64,000 bases of DNA. Origin: Pseudoneurospora amorphoporcata (Eukaryota; Ascomycota; Sordariomycetes; Sordariales; Sordariaceae). Each line of letters begins with the position of its first letter. The stretch's first letter is position 1. The stretch spans positions 62,001 to 126,000 of the forward strand of contig MU859092.1 in assembly GCA_033297205.1 (NCBI GenBank), given 5' to 3'. Below are positions 1-13,428 of the stretch, piece by piece. The translations under genes were made by a program, and so were the position numbers. The notes under the pieces are model-generated. The model saw only the letters and a list, made by a program, of their open reading frames with translations. It did no database searches and was not told where the DNA came from.

Positions 1-420
1 TTTGCGGGGTATCGGTGCTAAAAAGCCAAAAGCATCCGATCAGATGTTGAGGTTGCTGGGGGCGTATGTTGTGCCGTAGCTGCCCTGTTGCGCATGCGTC
101 AAAAGACGTTGCAGAACTCGAGAAGGGATTTTTGGAATAATGCCTCGTTTTCCAAGAATCCTCAGAGGACCGGTTAATGCATCGTTTACTTTTGGACTGT
201 TGAACAGTCTGATGGTGCAAAAAACAATGCGCACAAGTGCTGTGAGAAGATCGATCGTGACCCAGCTTATGCAAATCAAAACCACCCGCAAGGGAAAAGG
301 AATTATTGAGAAACCTTACGAGAACAGGCGAGGAACGTCTATGGAAAAGAGAAAGGGAAAAAAAGGAACAATGAGATATAAAGATTGCAGAAACAGAAGA
401 AAAAAAATGGGAAAAGAAAT

Positions 421-490
421 GCGCCAGCCGCGAATCGAACGCGGGGCCCATCGATGGCAACGATGGATTTTACCACTAAACCACTGGCGC
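421..490 (-). tRNA. tRNA-Gly (anticodon GCC)
   Basis: Read on the minus strand this 70-nt stretch folds as a cloverleaf. The acceptor arms GCGCCAG and CTGGCGC pair perfectly, the D arm contains GTTTAGTGGTA, the anticodon stem CATCG/CGATG encloses the loop TTGCCAT with anticodon GCC, and the T arm is CCGCG-TTCGATT-CGCGG. No intron is present. Just downstream on the transcribed strand lie runs of T (seen as A-runs at about 391-418 on the plus strand) that fit RNA polymerase III termination. An open frame crossing it on the plus strand is a chance frame. Confidence 0.96.
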
Positions 491-3400
491 TGCTTAGTGA
501 TTGATATCAAAAAAGACTCCGTTTCCTCCTTTATTAATGGATATACACAATTACACTTACTGTAACAAGCCTGACACACCGCACGCCCCGGGCATCATCT
601 GCGACACTCGAAGATTTGCCAGAATTCTGGCCAGCAGTCTTCATCTATGTGCAAACCACGTCCAACTGATTCCTCTCATGACTCGATATCGATAAGCTTA
701 GTAGGCACAATCGAGTCTCTGGAGTGCAAAAATGGTGCAAACTCGAGGTCTGCGTTGTGGGAAATATGTGTGTACCTCTACAGGTCTGAGCCGAAACTTG
801 AAGTGTAGTACTTAAAAGTTGGGATTGTCGATGAACTAGCCTGTATGGCAGAAAGCTCCTGTCAACTTCAAGTTCATGATTCGAGACAAGAGCCGTGCAG
901 ATTCTTCATTCCCCAGACGATGAGGCAACTAACATAACAGCGCTACAATCACCGTATGTAGCTCCATCCATAATACTTCATGAAGCCTGCGAGGATAGCC
1001 AATGCAAAATCTGCCAGTAGGTAGGATAGTTGCTTGTACTTACAACCTACGCAGCGTATACGAGAACTGTCCCTACCTCTAGAGGTAAAGACAATGCAAA
1101 CTCAAAAGGCCAATTCCGAGAACAGAGTTAAGGTAACCGACTCCTTCCCCGGGTGCATCTAGATTCGCATAGCATTTTCGGTACCTACCTGCAACTCTTA
1201 TTTTCCCCCGCAAAGCAGAAACAGTCAAGTATCGAGGTACATACATCTGGTCTTCTCAGATCCTTGGAGGCAGAGAAGGATTGCATCAAGCTTTCTGACG
1301 AACAAGTGCCGGAAAAATGCGAACATCCTCGACGGAGATGACACGGCAGGCGGAGGATATGTCCGGATTGGGGCGTTATTGCGGCTATCACCGTTAAACT
1401 ATCTGTTCGGATGTCCACTGTGGACGTACAATAACAGTGATAGAGGTACCTTAACCTTTGATGGCGCCGTTGGCGGTTTGTGGGGGGACAGGGGTGTAAA
1501 GTGCCGGACTGGGGGAGGCTTGTAACGATACTTTACTACAATCGCCACATCTTTACACGATGTACATAGCGGCGGTGATGATCGACGGCGTCGATTTGAC
1601 TCATTGTGTGGTCAATGTTTTGTTTTGCGGAGAACCGGTATGTTGTGTGGGATTGTTGACGAGAGAGATTTTTGGAGATTGGGAAGCGCAAAACAGGAAG
1701 GATTTGTCTCGGTGCAAGACTTCTTGTAATTGACTGTTTAGGAGTGGACGTCAGTCAAGAATGGGCTTGTGGGCCTATCTTTGGTTGGTACAGTTTTTAT
1801 CTAAGTGTCGATTCTCTTTCCTCGTAAAACTTCGCTGAGACCTGCTCAAGGAAGTTCTGCTTTGTGGACAACAAAGCCCATAAACAGACCACAGACCTAT
1901 CAACATACCATCAAGTAAAAGGGGATCATCATGAACAGCATGCGGCCTCATAGGAATGTAGCGTCATGTTAATTAACCAGCAATTGACTACCGCTTAACT
2001 TCCCCAAGGTCACTTACCACCTGATACGTTATACAGCCTCGTATGTCCTCCTGCACCTATAGCTGAAGAAAGTAAGGATCAGATCACATCTGATGTTTCT
2101 GTTAATCCGACTCCATCCTCTTTGTTTGCCAATCACGATATGATTCATGCTCCCCAGGAGTAGGTACCTTACTAGTAAAAGCAGTAAAGCTTGGTAGACC
2201 CAACTCTGAACTTCACCGGTTAGTTTTATCGTTGCTCCCTGGTGCTTCCCTCCGTAACACTAAAGCGGCATAGAGGTACTGTAGGCAAGTGAGCGGAAGG
2301 TTACTAGTACTGCTTGTCGCTTCCATCCCGCACATGCGACCATTGCGATATTTACCGGCACGTGATTTTTGGCATGCAGTGGGCGCCTTCGTTTTGCCGA
2401 TTGACGTCAATGCCGAAGACTAGACTCTCTATGGCTTGCTTGGTTCAGGAACGTCTGGAAAACTTCAATGGTTGATCATGTGAGGAGCTTCCCGCTCACT
2501 AGTGCCGGGGAACCTCATGTTGGAGATAGATGATAGCTGCCAGGGAAGCTTGATGTGGATATGGGATAACCTGACTTGGTCGATCTCTAACCGGGTTATG
2601 TCAACCTCCACCGGGCGTAGCAGCCGGAAACTTGTGCCACGAGCTCCAAACCATGGAGAGTATGTTCGTGTAAGACCATGATCAGTCTATGCCAAAAAGA
2701 AGCATAGAGGGCGGCCACAACGGACATTCAGGTGGACACCGGCGACTCCTCAAGAGCCGACGGACCCCTATGATCTGCAGAGGGTCCGGTCTTTAAAGGG
2801 GTCTTCGGTACCGACGTCGTGCTCAGTTGGGGTCGGGCCAAGTGCGATCCCCCGGACGCAAGTGGAGAGATGAGGAAGCAAGGTGTTGGTCACCAAAGCC
2901 ATGTGGTCTGACGACCCCATGATGTTGTCAAACCAATGCCGATGTGTCAAGTCTGAGGAGCATCTGTGCGGGCCTCCTTACTTGGTCAGGTCTCGAAAAG
3001 GAAGGTCAATTGACTCTTTCAATCCATCGGACCTGACAGCTCTGCCCGGCGGTTTGGAAACGAAAGCTGGCATGAATTGGGCAGAGCTGCGGTTGCTTGA
3101 GTATACGGGATTCGTGGTGGTGGAAAAGCGGTCCCTTTTCCGGTGACAAATGGCGGGGTGCATAAAATGATATATCGCCGCCGGGATTGGTGCACAAGGC
3201 TGCTTTACGTTTCAACTAGTTCGCTGTCTTAACTGCGACCATATCAATCCTTTCCCGGATGTTGGATTTCTGGTTGTCAAGCTACTTTATGTGCGTAAAA
3301 CAGGGATAGCTTATGGACAGCTTAGCTGTTAACTCGGCCTAGACCGGATGGGTAGGCTAAAGGGATTCATGTGAGGATTAACTCTCATCACCACAACCCA

Positions 3401-6400
3401 TGTCGCAGAGAAATAGAGAAGGGGAAGACTGTAGTTCGGTAGTTGCCGAGAAAAGTTGAGGCTCTTATGACGCACTTCCAGCTGTATTTGCTGAGGACCC
3501 TGAAGGAGTGGCAATTCCATCCGTTCGAATTCGATTTCCTTGATCAACACTGTTAGTTGACAATACACCGCAAGTTTACTGTGCCATATGACCTGCTTAA
3601 AAGACACTGGTGTCAGGCATTGTTTCAAATGCTTTGAGGCATAGGTTTGCGGATTCTTTGGCAGGTCATAGTACCAACAACAGGAAATGCCGAAGCTGGA
3701 CCATATGCCACAAAACCTCTGGATGATCAATGAATGAGCTATCCGCTCCATGTGCTTACTACGGTCCAAAGGAAGCGCTAGGTCGCTTTGGATGTAGCAT
3801 CGTGATGAAAAGGAGAAAACAAGGTGAGACTGGGGAAACGTCCGCGCTTGCGATTAGTTGATGCCCAACAAGGCGTTGATCGAAGTTCTGTGCTGGGGCT
3901 TATGCTTTCTCTTCACCATGAAGAGAATCACTTACATGGTCATACGCAAGGCAGGGTGAGATGTTGCTTCCCAATACGGGTGATGGAGCTGTCGAAGGTC
4001 CGGAGAAGACGTTCTTGGACGTCCAAGGATCGGGGTTGCGGCAACACTTCAGCGATGTGGCGTTGAAGGAAGGTGCCTATTGGCTATCCCATACAAGTAT
4101 GGCAGACCGCGTACAGGGGTATCAGGACGGTTAGCAAATCAGGATCGATGGGTGACCGGCAAGACTCTCAAGGTCGTGGTTGTGATCTGGCTTGCATGTG
4201 GAGTATCGGTCCGCCGGCCGGTCGGTCAGGGATCGCGCCACGGCGACCAGGGTCCATTCTCCATGATCTTCACCGTCATCTTCCAAATGGGAGTGTGGTG
4301 TTGAAGCAAAAAGCAGCAGGCCGTAGGGCTTCCGTGGAGTTCTTCCCCAGACTGGAGTTAAATGAGCGTGGAGAAGGGGGAGACAAACGGAAGATGTCCA
4401 ACGAATCCACATATCTGAGCTGAAGATAGGCCTCGCTAGTTTCCGGATCTCGGGCTACCAACGTCAGGGTCCTCTGGTGATGGGTCAAGACACCAGAAGA
4501 AGAAACGCTCAAGAGGCGGCTCCAGTCTGCTTTGACAGATGGAGCCGGCGCACTACAGTACCTACTGTGGAGGTCGCATGTGCAAGGCGGATTGGCGGGT
4601 AGGGTAGCGTCCCATTGCCAGAGCTGTAGCCTTGGATTTCCTACTGATTCGGGGTTGAAGAGGCACGGTTGACGGCAGTGTCAAAAAACGGTCCGCTCAA
4701 GTGAGTCCCGAGCTGTCATGGACGAGATTATGGAGGCCAGCGTCTTGCCCGAAAGGTACGGGCGGCACCGCAAATGTCAGCAAAAAAGACGGATGCCCCA
4801 GTGAGAGCGTGTTCCTTACGAACGTCGAGGAAATAGGAGTGTGGTCAATCTGATTTTCAGGCACCTCTTGGGTTTAGTCGAGAGCGAGCCAGACGCCACC
4901 AGGCAAATGCAATCATATGCCTGGCATGTTGAACGACTGCCGGACGGGAATGTGACACTGTTGGTGACTGAATGGGCGTGCAGCATAGTAGTATTCAACC
5001 ATGGAAAGCCTCCCTCGCCCCTACGTTCGTAAAAGTGATAAGAGAGACCGACATCGACAGAAAGAACAACATCAAAGACAATGGAAGACATGAGGCCAGA
5101 CAGATCCGTAATTTCAGGTTCCAAGGACGGATGGCGTCGGGATGCACAACTCAGGCAACCCAAGTGTAATTTCCAGAAGGCGCTGTTCATGTTGGGGATC
5201 CTCGTCACCGACCCAGTAGTGTAGTAGGTTAGTAGGTAAGAGCATAGATCTGGAGAGAGCTGTAGGTCGAAATTGAGAGGACCCGGTGACACCGTCCATC
5301 ATCAATCCGTCCGTAGACCAGAGTAGGTAAGCGGGCGATACTATTGAATGCGGGAGTATATTAAGGAAGAGAGATGGGTTTCTGCTTTTTTCAAGCAATC
5401 GCCATCACATAAATGAAGGCGGTGTTGTTTCGATTTTGCACCTGTTCAGAGCATGGAAGGAGTGAAAGGACATGGCCTGTTCTGGGCCCCTAGGCCCCCA
5501 AATGTGGAGAGTATAGGTAGGTACCTACCGAACAAGGGACTAGACAACCTGGAAACGAGGAAGGGATGAACCAGGTGAGGTGATGGGGCCCGAGTTTTGT
5601 AAGTCATCTTGATAAGCGCAATGCGCTCGTTTTCGTTCGTTCAACTTAAGTTAGGTTGGAGTTGATGTCTTCGCCAGGTAGCTGATTATGGTGATGTTTT
5701 GACAGACAACTGGCAAAACCGTCGTGCTTGTATGATGTTTCGTTGACTTGGGGAACCGGCAGATGTTTCCTGCCACCAGTAACGAAGTGCTGAACAGCCA
5801 ACTGAAACCTGAGAAACCGGACTAGCTGCCAGTGGTCCCGTTGTTTTCGGCCGCTACAGTACCGAGTCGCGCACCATCGTCATCGCGAAGCATGGATGCA
5901 GGGGATAGAGCGCGCCATGTTGGAAGTTGTCACCAGTCGGAAGCTCCACTGGCAAGCAGCGGCGCACTGGCCGAACATGACCTACAAAATTTACAGGTGG
6001 CTCCCGCCAAGTCGTTGAGAGTGGATACTTGTGGATACCTTAGGTACACTTGGATACTTGGCCGGATTAGCTTGGCAGGCCTTTTGGCTCTCGGCGCTCT
6101 CCAGCCTTTCTTCACCCGCAGTTTGTCCTGAGCCTCCCTCGCTCAGTCCCCATCCCACCATTTTCGCGGCCCCAGAAAACTCCAGAAACCCCCGAAAAAC
6201 GCGCCGTGGAGACTTTCCACCCAAAACGTCTTTCTGCTCCACCTCACATCACACTCTCTTGACTCTCCAGCCAGCGGACAACATCCAGTTCGACACCACT
6301 TTTCAAGGTGAGGTTCCCGTGGGTGCGGGTGTCATCTCGGGTCTTTCTCCCTCTCGCTGCCACCCTCCATCACAGAACAAGGACACTCTGACGCTCTGAC

Positions 6401-8926
6401 ACTGCAGGTGTACCGCATTGTTGCAACCAATGCCTCCAGCGACTTGCCTACTACGGTTCCCCTACTACCTAGAGGTAGTAGTCGGGGCGCTGGGCGAGTC
6501 CCGATCAAGTTTAATGGCCTGCCTGGAGTATCCGCTCTCGCGCTCGGGGCACGTCTCTAGCACGCCAGCAGGCCAGCAAGTCCGGGGTCAGAGAAGCTTC
6601 CGCTTCCAACAATCCAACCACACAGCGGGCGCCCCAGCACGAGGTGGATATCTCCAAAAGACACCACTGCCGGTCATATTCCAGCAACGACTTCTGTGTG
6701 GACAAATGCCGTCCGAACGCCTCCACTTTTCCCCACTAAAACCCACATGTTGCCCCGGAGTGGCCCGACACGAAAACATGGAGTAAGCGACGGAACGGGC
6801 TACAAGCGGGCTACAGGTACCGTACATACCTCGACACCTCCGCTTTTCCTCCTCCCTAGAGTCGGAATGGGTTGGCGATCGCAACGGCTAGAGTCTCTTG
6901 GTTGCTGTTTACCATAACAGTAGGCACATATACCTACAAGTACAGCGACTACGGATAGCACCTACACTAAGAGACCAGCACGAGGTATGGCAAGCCCAGT
7001 GACAAGGTTACTCTACGCTTGGAGGCAGCAGGGGGCGGAACCGATCTGATGGAATGGTCGAGTCCATCTGTCCATCTCTTTCTGTTCTCAAGACCATTCC
7101 GCGCTTCGCAGCCAAACCCCCTACAACTTGGTGCCGAACCAGGAGGGGAGCACCCGACGTTTCAGCCTACCTCTACCTACCCAAAACTTCCATCTGTCCA
7201 AAGTTGAGACGAACCCATCCTCGAGGTTCATCTGAAGTCTATGGCATGCTATACTCTCCGATGGCACAGTCCCCTACGTATTCAAGTGATGGTGTCCACG
7301 AGATCACAAAGAGACAGTCAGACAGTCGGGTGTCAGATAGGTAGGTATGTCAACAACCTGAAGGATCGAGACATGCCATGACAAGCACCACCGGCACTCA
7401 AATTCCTCAACGCAATAGGTTGTTCGCCCCTGATACTGGCAATCACCACTGGTTGCATTTTCCGCCTTGTTAGCGGCTGCGGTTGGGCAATGGTTCGCTG
7501 TACATACACCGTTCTTTGTGGTTTTTCTGGGGGCCACCCGTCACTACCACCATGATGCAGACACACGACTTCTTTTCTCCACACGAAACCAGTTCCCCAG
7601 GTATCCCTGCCAGCAGGCCAACCCCCGGCGGTTCGGGGAGTGCTCCGCTGTCTGGAGGGAAGATGGTCCATATATCACCGAGTGAACCCTGAGGCAGCGG
7701 CTTCCACTTTCCCAGAAAGAATTGCGCCAGAAATCCGCCGTCATATTTTTCCCTCTCCCAGTCTTCCTCCCAGCAATTTGCCTAGCCAGCGCTACATCCT
7801 CTCCTGCGCTTGACACAGACTCGCCGTCTCCAGCTCTTGCTCACGTCTCCCCGGGCTTCTGCCGTCCCGCTGCCCTGTATATTGCCGTCGCAATATAAGC
7901 TCGTTACCTTCGTATATTGTCTCTGGCCCAGAAAGAAGGCGCGCTCGCCAATTGGAATTGGTCTGGTTAGTGGTCATCGACCTCGCCGTCAACCTCATGT
8001 TGTATATGCACGCCAAGCATACATAGACTCTTGCCCAAAGTGCAACCAAGAAGCAGGAACCGCTCCAAAGAAAAATTACCGACGTCTTCCCTTGTTCGAA
8101 TCCGGTCTCCTTTAGCCCTTTTGGCACTCACTGCTCCCTCCGGCCCCTCTCCACCGCTGTACGGCATATAGTTGGAGGCTGAAGATTCAGACAGTCACCC
8201 GGTCCGGACCACAACCACGAGGGACGACAACTGCACAAGACGGCGACCACCACGACCAAGTCTCACACCTAACTGACGGGCTCGGGAGAGCGAGAACACC
8301 ACTCCCCAGCCCAGGAATCTCCTGGGCGTCTTGTCTCGAACCACGTTCTACGCCATGTACGTTTACACACCCTCTTTCTCTGTGTACCACCTCCACAAGC
8401 ATCACGACCACGTTTTCAACGGGGGCCGTTTTGATCCCGTCTGCTTACCCCTGCTTCTGGCCCGCCACCTGGTCAACTTCTCTTATACCCAAACCCCGCC
8501 ATGTTGTACTGCCTCTGCTTCCTTCGTGCAGATGGACTGTACCGGCCTTTGTTCACATCCGTGTTGATCTCTCCCGTATCGTCGTGCCCCTTCTGCTTCC
8601 TACCCTACGCTCCTGTCCCGCCCCTGGGCTTCCCCACATTGAATTTTTGTTCCCCCGGTTAGACTACAGCTGACTAGTCCGGCTCCCGCCCGGCAGCTCA
8701 TCAAGCTTTTGCGCCAAGGGTTAGAATATAGATAGCGCTCACCTCCCCATCCTCGCCGACGACATTCTTGCTTGTCACCTCTGGCTACGACTGCACACTA
8801 CGGAGCTTCAACCAACTGCCTGCTCTCGCTCGAAGCATCCGTCTCTAATCCAACGGCTCAAAGGCCTGACTCCACCCGATACCCCCTATTCTCATACCTA
8901 CCATCAACAATACTTTTTCGGCCAAG
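491..8926. other. 8.4-kb stretch without a convincing gene, upstream of xlr-1
   Basis: I find no frame with recognisable protein features, consistent codon use and splice signals here. The longest open frames (about 140 codons near 3.3-3.8 kb on the minus strand, 116 codons near 4.1-4.4 kb on the plus strand) look like chance. From about 6.1 kb and again from 7.7 to 8.9 kb the plus strand becomes pyrimidine-rich with few purine runs, a composition common in Neurospora promoters and 5' leaders. Short TAGGTAGGTACCTA-like motifs recur (for example near 5516-5530 and 7338-7347). I read the right half as promoter and transcribed leader of xlr-1; the left half is unassigned. Confidence 0.6.
8355..8662 (+). 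promoter_or_regulatory. two overlapping upstream ORFs in the putative xlr-1 leader
   Basis: Upstream of the xlr-1 start codon there is an ATG-initiated frame of 70 codons at 8355-8567 and a second, in another frame, of 53 codons at 8501-8662. No further ATG is seen between 8662 and the main start at 8927. If transcription starts before 8355 these would be uORFs able to lower or condition translation of the regulator. That the leader reaches this far is inferred from base composition only. Confidence 0.3.
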
Positions 8927-11877
8927 ATGCTGTCTAATCCACTTCACCGGTTCGGCCCTTACCATGCTATGCCATCTCCTACCATGCTATCTGGCGGACA
9001 TGTCTCAGCCAGTCACCTCCATGCCGCTGGTCTCGACACCATGGGCCCTAGTTCTCATTATGCTCTTCAGCAACTTCAGCAGCACGTGAATGTTCACAAC
9101 CACCACCTGGCAAGGGCAGGCCCTCAACCAAAACACCGACAACATCCCTATGGACCGGCAACGAGAGCAACAGGAGCGGCCGGACCCATTCGTAGACGGA
9201 TAAGCAGAGCGTGTGACCAGTGTAATCAGCTGCGGACAAAATGTGATGGCCAGCATCCGTGCGCCCATTGCATTGGTAAGTAAAGTGTGAGTCTTGAAAT
9301 AAATCAACGCATAGTCTGACGGTATTTAGAATTCGGGCTTGGCTGCGAGTACATCCGGGAGCGAAAGAAGCGTGGAAAGGCTTCAAGAAAGGACTTGGCG
9401 GCCCAAGCAGCAGCCGCCGCCGCCCAGCAGAACGGTCAAAAATCCCCGAGTCAAGCTGGCGAAAACGATCAATCCTCCGAAACCCGAACCGAAAGTGCCA
9501 CAACAGCCAAGCGAGCTTCTTCCTTACCCATCGAACACCAATCCAATTCAAACGACAAGACAATGAGCGACATGACCGAAGATTCAATGAGGAATCGAAG
9601 GACCGGGAGTATGGACAGTATTGATATGGGCGCACATCAGACACACATCGCCAGTCATTCGGGAGCCATGGACAGAGATCTGGAAAGCCCAGCCCCTCTC
9701 GATCTCAGCTACGGGAATGTCCACAAGGAATACCATCGTCAAGGGATGGGTGCTCATCTGATGAACGGCGCATCGCATCATGCACCTTACGGTTCGAACC
9801 AGGCTGCCTTGTCCAACTATCCGGATCTACCATACGCCCTGCAAACTCAAAGTCCGACCGGCTATTCCGCAAACGCATCAAGTGGTTTTCGCATTGGAAC
9901 CAGCCCGTTGAGCGCTTATCCCATGGCTGGCGAGCCAACTTCACCTGGTTGGATGAACATAGCATCACCGCCACCCCAGTTCGCGCAGCATGTTCCGCAG
10001 CCCACCTACAGCCATTCGCAGTTGCGATACCCCGTGTTGGAGCCGCTTCTACCGCACTTGGGTAACCTGATGCCGGTGTCGCTAGCATGCGACCTCATTG
10101 ACCTATATTTCGCCAGTTCCTCTTCGGCTCAGATGCACCCCATGTCGCCTTACGTTCTGGGGTTTGTGTTTCGAAAGCGATCCTTCTTGCACCCCACAAA
10201 ACCTCGTCAATGTCAACCCGCGCTTCTTGCAAGCATGCTATGGGTTGCTGCCCAAACCAGCGACGCCCCCTTCTTGACGAGTGTTCCGTCGGCGCGCGGC
10301 AAGATCTGCCAAAAGCTCTTGGAGCTCACAGTGAGCCTTCTCAAGCCTCTGATTCACACCCCGTCTGAGGAGTCTTCACCTGTTTCGAGCCCGATAGTTG
10401 ATGGAGTGGCGCTGGGTGGCCTCGGGGTGGCCCTTCCAGGATCGATCAGCATGGATGCCTTGACTGGTGAGACTGGCGCATTTGGCGCCGCAGGGACCTT
10501 GGACGATGTGGTGACTTATATCCACCTTGCCACTGTGGTTTCTGCGAGCGAGTATAAGGGCGCCAGCTTGCGGTGGTGGAACGCCGCATGGTCACTCGCT
10601 CGTGAGCTCAAGCTTGGGCGAGAATTGCCACAAAACTCACCCTCGATGCAGAACAGTGGTAACCAGGTTGACGGGGAGATGGGCAACATTCCCGGCATGA
10701 TTACCGAGGAGGAACGAGAGGAGAGACGCCGTATTTGGTGGCTCGTCTATATCGTTGACCGTCACCTTGCGTTATGTTACAACCGGCCTTTGTTCCTCCT
10801 CGACATCGAGTGCGATGGTCTTTTGCAGCCCATGGATGACACCGACTACCAGAACGGGAACTTTCACGCTTACACCGATCCGAATGTCCTGGCTTCGGAT
10901 CCTAATACTCCAGATGTTCGGCATCGTGGGCCATCTTTCGTCTGCACCGGTCATAGCATTTTTGGCTACTTCCTGCCCTTGATGACCATCCTCGGCGAGA
11001 TTGTGGACTTGCATCATGCTCGCAATCACCCACGCTTCGGCGTTGGCTTCCGTTCATCCCGTGAATGGGATGATCAGACAGCTGAGATTACCCGCCATCT
11101 TGAAATCTATGAAGAGAGCATCAATAGATTCGAGCATCGCAATCTCGGCCTTAGTGCACAAGCACAGGCTGCTGACGAAAAGGCTGCTGAGGCGGCCGGT
11201 GTTCCAACCGCGAATGATGTGGCCCAGGACGCTGGCACACCGTCAGTTCAAAGTGTACACAGCGTACATACCAGTTCCAGCCGGATGACGGAAAGCGATA
11301 TCCAGACTCGCATTGTCATGGCATATGGCACACACGTTATGCACGTGTTGCATATCCTCCTTGCTGGGAAGTGGGATCCCATTAATCTTCTTGATGACAA
11401 CGACCTCTGGATCAGCAGCCAGGGCTTCATTACTGCCACCGGCCATGCGGTATCCGCTGCCGAGGCCATCAGCAACATTCTTGAATACGATCCTGGCCTT
11501 GAGTTCATGCCTTTCTTCTTCGGCATTTACCTCCTCCAAGGCTCGTTCCTCCTTCTGCTCATTGCAGACAAACTTCAACTTGAGGCATCACCCAGTGTCG
11601 TTCAGGCTTGCAAGACTATTATTCGTGCGCACGAGGCTTGCGTGGTTACCCTGAACACGGAGTACCAGGTATGTTAATCTCTTCGTGATCGCACATATCT
11701 TGTGGACACTTTGCTAACTCTCTCCTCTTTCAGCGTAACTTCAGCAGGGTGATGCGCAGCGCCCTTGCACAAGTCCGCGGCCGCGTGCCCGAGGACCTTG
11801 GCGAACAACACCAGCGCCGCAGAGAACTGCTGGCCCTATACAGATGGACCGGCGACGGAACCGGCTTGGCCCTCTGA
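8927..11877 (+). CDS. xlr-1: XLR-1 / XlnR-type Zn2Cys6 activator of xylanolytic genes
   Basis: Exons 8927-9275, 9330-11668 and 11734-11877 give a 943-residue protein. Residues about 91-122 hold the zinc cluster (RRRISRACDQCNQLRTKC, spacing C-x2-C-x6-C-x5-C-x2-C-x6-C); the first intron interrupts the codon just after the fifth cysteine. A stretch KKRGKASRKDLAA and an alanine run follow, as in XlnR. A fungal transcription factor domain covers roughly residues 350-620, and the C-terminus ends in the family-typical RWTGDGTGLAL. The product is the nuclear activator of xylan and xylose utilisation genes in Sordariomycetes. The literature knows a hyperactive N. crassa allele with an alanine-to-valine change near residue 828; in this numbering the conserved SAAEA lies at 825-829 with alanines at 826 and 827. 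The start fits: first ATG in frame, context AAGATGC. Introns of 54 and 65 nt have good GTAAGT/GTATGT donors and a CTAAC branch site in the second. Confidence 0.97.
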
Positions 11878-12710
11878 TTCGCTTTTCTTCTGTTACACCC
11901 TCTGTAACAAAAACTGTGCCCTTGTGTGGGCTTCTATACACGATAAGGCTCGGTAGAGCCTGGGATACTTGCCTTTTACTCTCTTCTTTTCACTCACAGC
12001 GGTTTGGTTGGCGTTGGTGTTCTCGCAGTTATAACTGCCATGGTTTGTTTGTCTGGGCTTTTCGGATTTCATCGGAGTCTTGGGAGGAGAGAGAAAACCC
12101 AGAACCAAAAGCGTGTGGCAAAGGCGGTTGGTTACCCAGGCGGACGGCGGACACTACTACTACTGGACGGAAATGGGTATCGGCTGGGTGGAGGGGTTGC
12201 TTCAGGTATGGACGGTCGGTCACGCATTATTGATGATGATTTATGGGCGATTGTGTAGTAAACGGCAAAAGATAAGCAATTGTCTGGTGTTCGGTTTAAT
12301 GACGTGTGTATTTTAGTGAGCACAATGGTTAAACAAAGATTATGCCTGTGCCAACAACAACGTACAAAGCCTAGTCTCGCATGTCTCCGTGGCGGATGAT
12401 ACGAAAATAGAGAAAAACAACCCGCACTGTCGCAACACCTCCATCTCGGTCGCATGCATCGAACTTAACCAGCTAGCACAGCTCCCCGAGTCTTTTTCTA
12501 CGACACTCCAAGTGTACTTCTCCCATCGAATGTCTTCGTTACGGGGTCTACCAATTATCATTATTCTATTATTGATGTCGCAAAGCAGTTGCAGCATGCC
12601 GATGAAGTGCAAGTTACCCTAGCGCGGTGTTATGCGTGCAGCGCTTTATAATCTTATATGGAGGTGCAAGTTCTAACAACCAACTACGACAGCTGATTAA
12701 CAGTTGTACA
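11878..12710. other. xlr-1 3' flank, no gene seen
   Basis: This interval follows the xlr-1 stop codon and precedes tRNA-Asp. It should contain the xlr-1 3' UTR. The open frames here are short, overlap one another on both strands and show no family signature. Confidence 0.6.
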
Positions 12711-12803
12711 TCTTCCGTAGTATAGTGGTCAGTATGTGAGCTTGTCAAGCTTGAACATCAGTTCGATTCGCTCGAGACCCGGGTTCAATTCCCGGCGGGA
12801 GAG
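12711..12803 (+). tRNA. tRNA-Asp (anticodon GTC) with 21-nt intron
   Basis: The acceptor arms TCTTCCG and CGGGAGA pair with one G-T wobble, the D arm holds TAGTATAGTGGTCAGTA, and the T arm is ACCCGGGTTCAATTCCCGG. The anticodon stem TGAGC (12737-12741) pairs with GCTCG (12770-12774). The loop reads TTGTCA with anticodon GTC at 12744-12746, followed by a 21-nt insertion at 12748-12768 exactly at the canonical intron site one base 3' of the anticodon. A T-run at about 12814-12820 fits polymerase III termination. It would need the tRNA splicing endonuclease for maturation. Confidence 0.95.
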
Positions 12804-13428
12804 ACCAAACAATCTTTTTGTGTTTTGTTGCTCTACTATCTCCGCTAAGTGGCTTCGATTCCAGCTGGGACGTTATCTTTTTCCTTTTTCTCTTTCGTTC
12901 AATCAATTTTCTTGGGGTTTCTCACAGCAAGCTTCCTTCTTGCCTTTCCTCCATGATGGCGGTTGATATCTCTTCCCCGGCGATGTTCCCGGACAGCGTA
13001 CACGTACAAGGAGTCGTGTGGCAAGTGGGAATATTGTGAGCTTACGGTAGTTCGTCGCTTCTGAATGCTGGAACGTAGCTGCCTCGAACGAAAGAACACT
13101 TCTTCAACCTTGGTGTATTAGCCATCTGGTTGCCTAGTACGGGGCAATAACGTAGAAAGGTGCATCCAGTGCTTCTGCTTTTCTGTGTACGAACTCGCAG
13201 CGAGTGATCATCTCAGTCAGGTCCGAAGTCCAAACGATCTCGGCCTCCAGACTTGGGCCGACAATCTCGGAGAAGAGTCGGTGCTCAGGCAATTAGGTCT
13301 AACCACCAATTAATTGGACGACCACTATGAAGAAGTAGCTGACTTCTCAAATAATACCAACTGCGGTTTACCACTCCAGATTCAGCCTCCATCGGGATAG
13401 TTCTCATCGAGGGTGTTTACCTAAACTA
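12804..13428. other. spacer between tRNA-Asp and the HET gene
   Basis: After the polymerase III terminator I see no gene. The right part should hold the 3' UTR of the leftward HET-domain gene. Confidence 0.6.

Noticed and set aside
140..565. 141-codon plus-strand frame at the left edge
   Set aside because: It runs straight through the antisense of tRNA-Gly and an A-rich pol III terminator region, giving a Lys/Arg-rich nonsense product.
3329..3769. About 140-codon frame on the minus strand from ATG 3751
   Set aside because: No recognisable motif, no coding-like codon bias and no splice partner. One frame of this length is expected by chance in 8 kb of non-coding DNA on six frames.
4816..5292. 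158-codon minus-strand frame
   Set aside because: It opens with GTG, its first ATG is about 33 codons in, and the composition is random.
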